Positions 6,686 through 10,549 of a stretch of DNA of 10,549 nucleotides are shown in pieces. The stretch spans positions 1 to 10,549 of the forward strand of contig QGUO01000093.1 of the NCBI GenBank assembly GCA_003242495.1, in the 5' to 3' direction. The DNA comes from Pseudomonadota bacterium (GTDB taxonomy: Bacteria; Pseudomonadota; Gammaproteobacteria; Steroidobacterales; Steroidobacteraceae). The stretch's first letter is position 1. The number at the start of each line of letters is the position of its first letter. The position numbers and the translations under genes are program-made. The notes beneath the pieces were generated by a model. The model searched no databases. It was not told the origin of the DNA and worked only from the letters and a program-made list of their open reading frames with translations.

Positions 6686-8185
6686 TCAACCGGCGCTGTT
6701 GGGCGACGATGCCTGGCGCCGGCTGCGCTTGGGCATTGCTTCCTGCACTTCTTCGAGGCGCGCACGGAAGCGCGCGCGCTGCACATCGGTGAGCTGCGGC
6801 ACCGCGAGCGCGAGCTGCAACTGGTTCATGGCCAGCGCCAGATCGCCGCTCATGATGTGATATTCGGACATGTAGTAATACGAATCGGCCACGTCGCCCG
6901 CCGCGTTGGCGGCGAGGGCGGTGAGCCGCGCCTGTTCCGGCGTCGGCGGCACGACGTTGAACAAGTCGAGCAGGATCCGATGGGCGAGCTTGGAGTCGCC
7001 GAGCTGCATCAGCGCCTCGGCGTAGCGCACCGTGACCGCCACGTTGCGCGGGAACAGCTCGCGCGCCTTGCGCAAGGTTTCCAGCGATGCCTGGCCCTGA
7101 CCGGCCTGCAGCTGTGCCTGGCCGAGCGCAGTGTGGTACTGCAGGACGGTCGGATCCGCGTCGCGCAAGCGCTCGAAGATCTCCGCTGCCTTGGCCGGCT
7201 CGCCGGCCACCATCATGGCGAGCGCCTTGCCGTACATCTCCGGGCGCGAGGCATCGGGCTCGTTCTGGATGACGCCGGCATAGTACGCCCGCGGATCCTC
7301 GCCCGGCGGCGTCGACAGCACGCGCAGCCGTTCGCGCGTGATGGCGTAGCTCACGCTCTCGGGCAGCGGCGTGGTCTTCATCTGCGCCGCGCGCTGCCGG
7401 GTCTCGGCGATACGCATGCTGGTCACCGGGTGAGTGCGCAGCATCTCGGGGATTTGCAGCTCGCTGCTACCGGCGCGCCGGCTCATGGTCTCGAAGAACG
7501 CCGGCATGCCCTCCGGGTCGAACCCGGCATTCGCCAGAATGCCGATGCCGACGCGGTCCGCCTCGATCTCGTGGGCGCGGGTGAAGCTGATCTGCTGCTG
7601 GATGGCGAGGCTTTGTGCCGCCGCCACGCCCGCCATGGCGGCATCCCCGCCGGCGGCGGCGCCGAGCAGGATGGCTGCCAGCATGGCCGCCGTGGACACC
7701 AGGCTGGTGCGGCTCTGATTGGCGAGGCTGCGCGCGATGTGCCGCTGGGTGACGTGGGCAATTTCGTGCGCCAGCACGCCCGCGAGCTCGCTCTCGGTGC
7801 GGGTCTCGAGCAGCAAGCCGGCATTCACGCCGATGAAGCCGCCAGGCAGGGCAAACGCGTTGACGGCCCTGTCTTTCACCATGAAGAAGTTGAAGCGCTG
7901 CGAGCCATCGTGGGCCAGGCTCGACAGGCGGTGACCGAGGCTGTTGATGTACTCGCTGACCTCGGGATCCTCGAGGATCTGGTCGGCATCGCGCAGACCG
8001 CGCACCATCATCCGGCCGATGATGTACTCGTCCTCCAGGGTGAGCGCCGCCTGGGCCGGGCTGCCCATGTCAGGCAGGTCGTTCGGATCGGCCCGGGAGT
8101 GTGCGCCGCCCAGTACGAGCGCGGCGGTCAGTGCGAGCGTGGCGAGCGGTTTCACGGAACGGAGTGTGGGCAGGTCCCAGGTCAC
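6686..8185 (-). CDS. bepA: BepA/YfgC-like periplasmic M48 metalloprotease with TPR domain
   Basis: Periplasmic zinc metallopeptidase and chaperone-like factor that in E. coli helps assemble or degrade outer-membrane proteins such as LptD. With the GTG at 8185 the protein has 499 residues (E. coli BepA 487). An N-terminal hydrophobic stretch at about 13-28 ends in AHSRA, with cleavage likely after A32. The zinc site is HEIAH at 140-144, with the third ligand E208 in EIEADRVGI. RTHPVTSMRI (about 250-259) carries the histidine at the position of the regulatory loop residue of BepA. The C-terminal half has TPR-like helices from about 300. The frame is open to an ATG at 8317, but the added residues would bury the signal peptide. 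The GTG at 8185 has GGAG nine bases upstream, and a second GTG at 8155 opens directly onto the signal. mlaA follows 90 bp downstream. Confidence 0.9.
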   Translation of the reverse strand: MTWDLPTLRSVKPLATLALTAALVLGGAHSRADPNDLPDMGSPAQAALTLEDEYIIGRMMVRGLRDADQILEDPEVSEYINSLGHRLSSLAHDGSQRFNFFMVKDRAVNAFALPGGFIGVNAGLLLETRTESELAGVLAHEIAHVTQRHIARSLANQSRTSLVSTAAMLAAILLGAAAGGDAAMAGVAAAQSLAIQQQISFTRAHEIEADRVGIGILANAGFDPEGMPAFFETMSRRAGSSELQIPEMLRTHPVTSMRIAETRQRAAQMKTTPLPESVSYAITRERLRVLSTPPGEDPRAYYAGVIQNEPDASRPEMYGKALAMMVAGEPAKAAEIFERLRDADPTVLQYHTALGQAQLQAGQGQASLETLRKARELFPRNVAVTVRYAEALMQLGDSKLAHRILLDLFNVVPPTPEQARLTALAANAAGDVADSYYYMSEYHIMSGDLALAMNQLQLALAVPQLTDVQRARFRARLEEVQEAMPKRSRRQASSPNSAG

Positions 8186-8481
8186 TGTAAAGCGCTCCAC
8201 TTGGACCCATGCGGGGGCAATTCGGTTCGCGAGGCGCCGACGCCATTGAAGCGCCCCGACCGTGTACCACGCCTGAACGCCCGCCAAGTTCCGGAGTCGC
8301 TCATTTTGCGCGGCCATAAGTCATTGATTTTAGCGCATGGCGCAGGAGGTCGCCAGGACTCGGATGCCCCCGTCCGCCCCCCGGCCGGGGCAGGGGCCTC
8401 GGGGCGGGTCCGCGCGCGGCGCCCTGCAGCGCGTTTCGCATGTGCAACATGTGTGGATTGGTATAAAATGGCGGGCCCGCC
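8186..8481. other. Intergenic region between bepA and tRNA-Ser
   Basis: This 296-bp region holds the divergent promoters of bepA (minus) and the tRNA (plus). For bepA a weak -10-like TAAAAT lies at 8332-8327 on the minus strand without a good -35. It would start transcription almost at the upstream ATG at 8317, which favours the internal GTG starts. A 12-bp palindrome CCCCGGCCGGGG lies at 8379-8390. No gene is supported; frames crossing it are extensions or shadows. Confidence 0.5.
8459..8469 (+). promoter_or_regulatory. tRNA-Ser promoter (extended -10)
   Basis: TGGTATAAAAT contains TGn plus TATAAA, an extended -10, 13 bp before the mature tRNA 5' end. Between it and the tRNA lies GGCGGGCCCGCC (8470-8481), a perfect 12-bp palindrome. 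Its GC-rich discriminator region is the type expected of stable-RNA promoters under stringent control. The -35 region is weak. Confidence 0.6.
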
Positions 8482-8573
8482 GGAGAGGTACCGAAGCGGT
8501 CATAACGGCACCGACTCGAAATCGGTTGGGGGCATTGCGCCCCACGTGGGTTCGAATCCCACCCTCTCCGCCA
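8482..8573 (+). tRNA. tRNA-Ser, anticodon CGA
   Basis: The 92-nt sequence folds as a class II serine tRNA. The acceptor stem is GGAGAGG (8482-8488) with CCTCTCC (8563-8569), discriminator G8570 and encoded CCA 8571-8573. The anticodon stem is ACCGA/TCGGT (8510-8514, 8522-8526) around the loop CTCGAAA, with anticodon CGA at 8517-8519, reading UCG. A long variable arm fills about 8527-8545, as required for seryl-tRNA synthetase. The T-arm is GTGGG-TTCGAAT-CCCAC at 8546-8562. The sequence resembles E. coli tRNA-Ser(CGA). It has its own promoter and an intrinsic terminator directly after CCA. Confidence 0.97.
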
Positions 8574-8614
8574 AACAAAAGGGTCCTCCCGCAGGGAGGG
8601 CCCTTTTGTTTTTT
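8573..8614 (+). terminator. Intrinsic terminator of tRNA-Ser
   Basis: The left arm is AAACAAAAGGG-T-CCTCCC (8573-8590), the loop is GCA (8591-8593), and the right arm is GGGAGG-G-CCCTTTTGTTT (8594-8611). There is one T-G wobble, and the T-run ends at 8614. This is a strong, A/T-flanked, GC-centred hairpin starting at the last A of CCA. Its symmetry means it could also stop minus-strand transcripts. Confidence 0.92.
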
Positions 8615-8638
8615 GGGTGGGATGAGAACCCACGTGGG
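8615..8638 (-). repeat. Inverted partial copy of the tRNA-Ser 3' half
   Basis: These 24 bases equal the reverse complement of tRNA positions 8541-8564 (variable-arm end, T-arm and start of the acceptor 3' strand), with two mismatches at 8624-8625. The copy begins directly after the terminator T-run. With the terminator arms it makes one long interrupted inverted repeat, left arm 8541-8590 and right arm 8594-8638, centred on the GCA loop. The right arm lacks most of the complement of TCTCCGCC and has TTT there instead. The end of the copy also lies in a perfect 16-bp palindrome at 8626-8641 (GAACCCAC/GTGGGTTC). Confidence 0.85.
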
Positions 8639-8908
8639 TTCGACGCAGCGGCAGGACGGCCGCTGCGCACGGCCGCCAGGCCGCCCCGCAGGGGCGAGGC
8701 ACAGGGATGGGCTGAGCGCCATCCCATGCCGGATGTCCCACACAAGCCCGTCCCCTGGTCGCTCTCCGCGAGGTCCGGCTGCTCCCCGCGGGTTTTCATA
8801 CGGGGATTTCTATATCAGTCAACTCCACCTTCCATGCAGAGCAAGTGGCTGTCTTTGGGCGCGCTATCGTGTTTTCATCGGGATCTGCGCATCCTGAAGG
8901 GGGAACAC
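8639..8908. other. Gene-poor stretch after the tRNA, with two stem-loops
   Basis: No gene is supported here. Two hairpins are visible: CGCAGCGGC (8644-8652) with GCCGCTGCG (8659-8667), 9 bp with a 6-nt loop, and GGGATGG (8704-8710) with CCATCCC (8719-8725), 7 bp with an 8-nt loop. Neither has a T-run after it. Around 8805-8830 the sequence turns more AT-rich (GGGGATTTCTATATCAGTC), with TATATC as a possible -10 for what follows but no good -35. Confidence 0.5.
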
Positions 8909-9013
8909 ATGATCGGCACCAATAACAATCCGGTGAGCCCAGCCTTCGCACCGACCGGCCTGGTCAACGAGTCGACATCCATTTTGTGTCCAGTCGGGCG
9001 CAGCGCCGGCTAG
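8909..9013 (+). CDS. Possible small protein, 34 residues, unknown function
   Basis: A short frame starting MIGTNNNPVSPAFAPTGL and ending CPVGRSAG. It is supported mainly by a good ribosome binding site, AAGGGGG, about six bases before the ATG at 8909, in a region otherwise without genes. The product is rich in Asn, Pro and Ser with one cysteine and has no signal peptide, membrane segment or motif I recognise. It could be a genuine small protein, a leader peptide or the remnant of a truncated gene. An antisense frame at 8864-9085 competes for the same DNA and is no better supported. No RiPP-type enzyme lies nearby. Confidence 0.3.
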   Translation: MIGTNNNPVSPAFAPTGLVNESTSILCPVGRSAG

Positions 9014-9095
9014 CGCGCCGGTGCGTTCGCGCGCCCGGATCTGAATCGTGCCCGTCTCGCCCGGGGCGACGCGCGGCATCAGCATTCCATGAGCA

Positions 9096-9121
9096 ATCCA
9101 AGGACCTCGAGGTCGCTGGAT
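9096..9121. promoter_or_regulatory. 26-bp dyad, candidate operator of the amidohydrolase gene
   Basis: ATCCA (9096-9100) and TGGAT (9117-9121) flank a perfect 12-bp palindrome GACCTCGAGGTC (9103-9114). All share the centre 9108.5, so 22 of 26 positions are symmetric. It ends 22 bp before the ATG at 9144. It has no T-run and so does not look like a terminator. A regulator-binding site or a leader RNA hairpin is the likeliest reading; no regulator gene lies beside it in the window. Confidence 0.5.
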
Positions 9122-9143
9122 CGAGAATCAGAAGGTGAGGGGG

Positions 9144-10295
9144 ATGAAATTGAACAGACGCGAGTTCATTGGCGGCGCATCCATGTTGGCGAGCGGTGCG
9201 CTGACTGCGGCGGCCGCGCCGGTGGTGGTGGCGGCAGCGGCAGCCGGCGGCGCCGGCGCCATGCGCCGCATTGCCACCGAAGAGGCGTTTTCGATTCCCG
9301 AGATCACTCAGGCGTTGAGCGAGCTCGGCAGCCAGAGCGACTCGAACAATCTGGACATGATCCTGCTGCGCACGATGTACGCAAGAGGCGCCGTGCGTTC
9401 GGGGGCGCTGACGCGCCTGAACGACCTTTACGACGAGCGGCTGCGCATCATGGACGAGCACGGGGTGGACATGCACCTGTTGTCGCTCACGGCGCCGGGT
9501 GTGCAGATGTTCGACACCGAAACGGCGGTCTCGCTCGCGCGGCTCGCCAACGATCGCCTGGCGGAGGCGGTGGCCCGCCATCCGACGCGTTTCGCGGGGC
9601 TTGCGAGCTTCGCCCCGCAGGATCCGGCGCGCGCCGCCAAGGAAATGGAGCGCGCGCGCCGCGAACTGAAACTCCATGGCTTCGTGGTGAACTCGCACAC
9701 GAACAACGAGTATTACGACGATCCGAAGTTCTGGCCGATCTTCGAGGCTGCCGAGGCGCTCGACGGGGCCATCTACATCCATCCGCGCGCACCGTCGGAC
9801 CAGATGGCGGATCCCTTCCGCGTCTACAACATGCAATCGGCGATGTGGGGCTACGGCATCGAGACCTCCACGCACGCCATGCGCCTGATCATGTCGGGCC
9901 TGTTCGACCGGTTCCCGAAGCTCAAGATCGTGCTCGGCCACATGGGCGAAGGCATTCCTTACTGGCTATGGCGCATCGATCACATGTCCGCCGCCTCGGT
10001 CTCGCTCGGGCGCGCCAAGATCAAGCTCAAGCCGAGCGAGTACTTCAAGCGCAACTTCCTGATCACGACCAGCGGCGTCGAGGACCCACTGGTGCTGCGC
10101 TACTGCATCGACAAGCTCGGCATCGACAACATCATGTGGGCCATCGATTACCCGTATCAGCCCACCGGGCCTGCCGTGAAGTTCATGAACGAGGCGCCCG
10201 TGTCCGAGGCCGAGCGTGCGCAGCTCTTTCACCGCAATGCCGAGCGCGTGTTCCACATCGCGCCGCTGGGCGACGCCATGGCGGCACGCTCGTGA
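9144..10295 (+). CDS. Amidohydrolase-2 family protein, decarboxylase-like, with Tat-like leader
   Basis: A 383-residue metal-dependent TIM-barrel enzyme of the ACMSD / amidohydrolase-2 family. It most resembles 2,3-dihydroxybenzoate and gamma-resorcylate decarboxylases, which remove CO2 from hydroxybenzoates in the cytoplasm. Family residues are the metal ligand E46 in IATEEAF, H213 in YIHPRAP, catalytic H266 and E269 in LGHMGEG, and D335 in AIDYPYQ. The second position of the E-x-H motif is A48, as in Aspergillus 2,3-dihydroxybenzoate decarboxylase. The leader NRREFIGGASML plus an Ala/Gly/Val-rich stretch to about residue 39 looks like a twin-arginine export signal. The ATG at 9144 is preferred, with AAGGTGAG four bases upstream; an in-frame GTG at 9135 adds three residues. 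The exact substrate cannot be told from sequence; it could also act as a hydrolase. Confidence 0.85.
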   Translation: MKLNRREFIGGASMLASGALTAAAAPVVVAAAAAGGAGAMRRIATEEAFSIPEITQALSELGSQSDSNNLDMILLRTMYARGAVRSGALTRLNDLYDERLRIMDEHGVDMHLLSLTAPGVQMFDTETAVSLARLANDRLAEAVARHPTRFAGLASFAPQDPARAAKEMERARRELKLHGFVVNSHTNNEYYDDPKFWPIFEAAEALDGAIYIHPRAPSDQMADPFRVYNMQSAMWGYGIETSTHAMRLIMSGLFDRFPKLKIVLGHMGEGIPYWLWRIDHMSAASVSLGRAKIKLKPSEYFKRNFLITTSGVEDPLVLRYCIDKLGIDNIMWAIDYPYQPTGPAVKFMNEAPVSEAERAQLFHRNAERVFHIAPLGDAMAARS

Positions 10296-10549
10296 GGCAA
10301 TGATCAAGAAAGCGCCTCGTATCGCGAGGTGATTCGGGCGCAGAGGCCGCACACGGCGGGCTGATCGCCAGCAGGAAGCCGGCGGGACCTGGCGCCCCCA
10401 AGGCACGGTCAAGCAGGACCCAAGTGCCTGTGCACCCCGACGAGGGGGCGGATCATCCCTGCGCGGGGCCCGCATGCAGTACTGCGCAGATGTTGTGTTT
10501 TCGCAACATTTGCGCCCGCGCCGGCGTGTCCAAGGTAGGCTTACGCGGT
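10296..10549. other. Non-coding 3' end of the window
   Basis: No gene is supported after the amidohydrolase stop. A short stem CGCCTCG/CGAGGTG (10313-10319 with 10325-10331) lies 18 bp after the stop but has no T-run. A 10-bp palindrome GCAGTACTGC (10476-10485) and a strong hairpin at 10484-10515 follow. The next gene probably starts beyond the window. Confidence 0.5.
10484..10515. other. 14-bp stem-loop with TTTT loop
   Basis: GCGCAGATGTTGTG (10484-10497) pairs with CGCAACATTTGCGC (10502-10515) around a TTTT loop. In plus-strand RNA there are 12 Watson-Crick pairs and two G-U pairs. No T-run follows on either strand, so it is not a classical intrinsic terminator. It may be a transcript-end structure, a 5' leader element of a gene outside the window or a protein-binding site. 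Confidence 0.55.

Noticed and set aside
8482..8643. tRNA-Ser 3' end with a downstream partial repeat as an integration (att) site
   Set aside because: The copy is mainly inverted and only 15 bp is direct, it lies 88 bp away with no element between, and no integrase gene is seen. It does not fit attL/attR of an integrated element.
8301..8799. Several overlapping ORFs over the tRNA on both strands, with motifs such as GGIRTH, RVGFEPT, WDSNPRG and VGSNPTLSA
   Set aside because: These are the familiar spurious translations of serine tRNA genes and their antisense. The DNA folds as a tRNA with its terminator, and the second motif set comes from the inverted T-arm copy.
6857..9013. 718-codon plus-strand frame opposite bepA and through the tRNA
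   Set aside because: A GC-rich shadow frame: the minus strand carries a clear M48 protease with HEIAH, and the plus frame runs through a tRNA and has no family resemblance. Only its last 34 codons have a plausible independent start.
8864..9085. 73-codon minus-strand ORF after the tRNA
   Set aside because: It has no recognisable family or strong ribosome binding site, and it overlaps antisense to the small ORF, which has a better start signal.
9089..10303. 404-codon plus-strand frame overlapping the amidohydrolase
   Set aside because: It is a shifted frame of the amidohydrolase gene with Arg/His/Gly-rich composition; the conserved catalytic motifs are all in the other frame.

Overview
The window is GC-rich, densely coded chromosomal DNA, most likely from a gammaproteobacterium. 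The Mla lipid-transport set, a BepA-type periplasmic protease, a SUF regulator of the Rrf2 type and a CCA-encoding tRNA-Ser all fit a Gram-negative envelope of that group. I cannot name the genus. Nothing points to a plasmid or phage, and I see no transposase, integrase or CRISPR array.

Layout, left to right. Minus strand 1-995: the start of sufB (its 3' end lies outside the window), preceded by its Rrf2/IscR-like regulator, with 18 bp between them. The regulator is divergent from a class I fructose-bisphosphate aldolase gene. The 407-bp divergent region holds an IscR type-1-like dyad (1119-1140) and a candidate extended -10 for the aldolase gene. Plus strand 1403-5662: fba, mlaF, mlaE, mlaD, mlaC and mlaB form one tightly packed block, with ATGA and GTGA overlaps at mlaF/mlaE and mlaC/mlaB. 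Minus strand 5816-8185: bepA-like M48 protease followed by mlaA, converging on mlaB. The inner-membrane, periplasmic and outer-membrane parts of the Mla phospholipid pathway are therefore all within about 4.2 kb. Plus strand 8459-8614: tRNA-Ser(CGA) with its own extended -10 promoter and a strong intrinsic terminator. The terminator's 3' arm runs into an inverted, slightly degraded copy of the tRNA's own 3' half. 8615-9143: gene-poor, with hairpins, a possible 34-codon ORF with a good ribosome binding site, and a 26-bp dyad just before the next gene. Plus strand 9144-10295: an amidohydrolase-2 family enzyme related to 2,3-dihydroxybenzoate / gamma-resorcylate decarboxylases, carrying an unusual Tat-like leader. 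10296-10549: no gene seen, one strong stem-loop.

How the genes fit together. MlaA (outer-membrane lipoprotein), MlaC (periplasmic carrier) and MlaFEDB (inner-membrane ABC complex) move phospholipids between the membranes and maintain outer-membrane lipid asymmetry. BepA monitors outer-membrane protein assembly, so 2448-8185 is an envelope-maintenance neighbourhood. fba is a glycolytic/gluconeogenic gene that appears to share the mla transcript. The suf genes are a separate Fe-S assembly operon. I found no convincing new multi-gene system. The most unusual items are the tRNA-derived inverted repeat, the Tat-like leader on the decarboxylase-like enzyme and the dyad in front of that gene.
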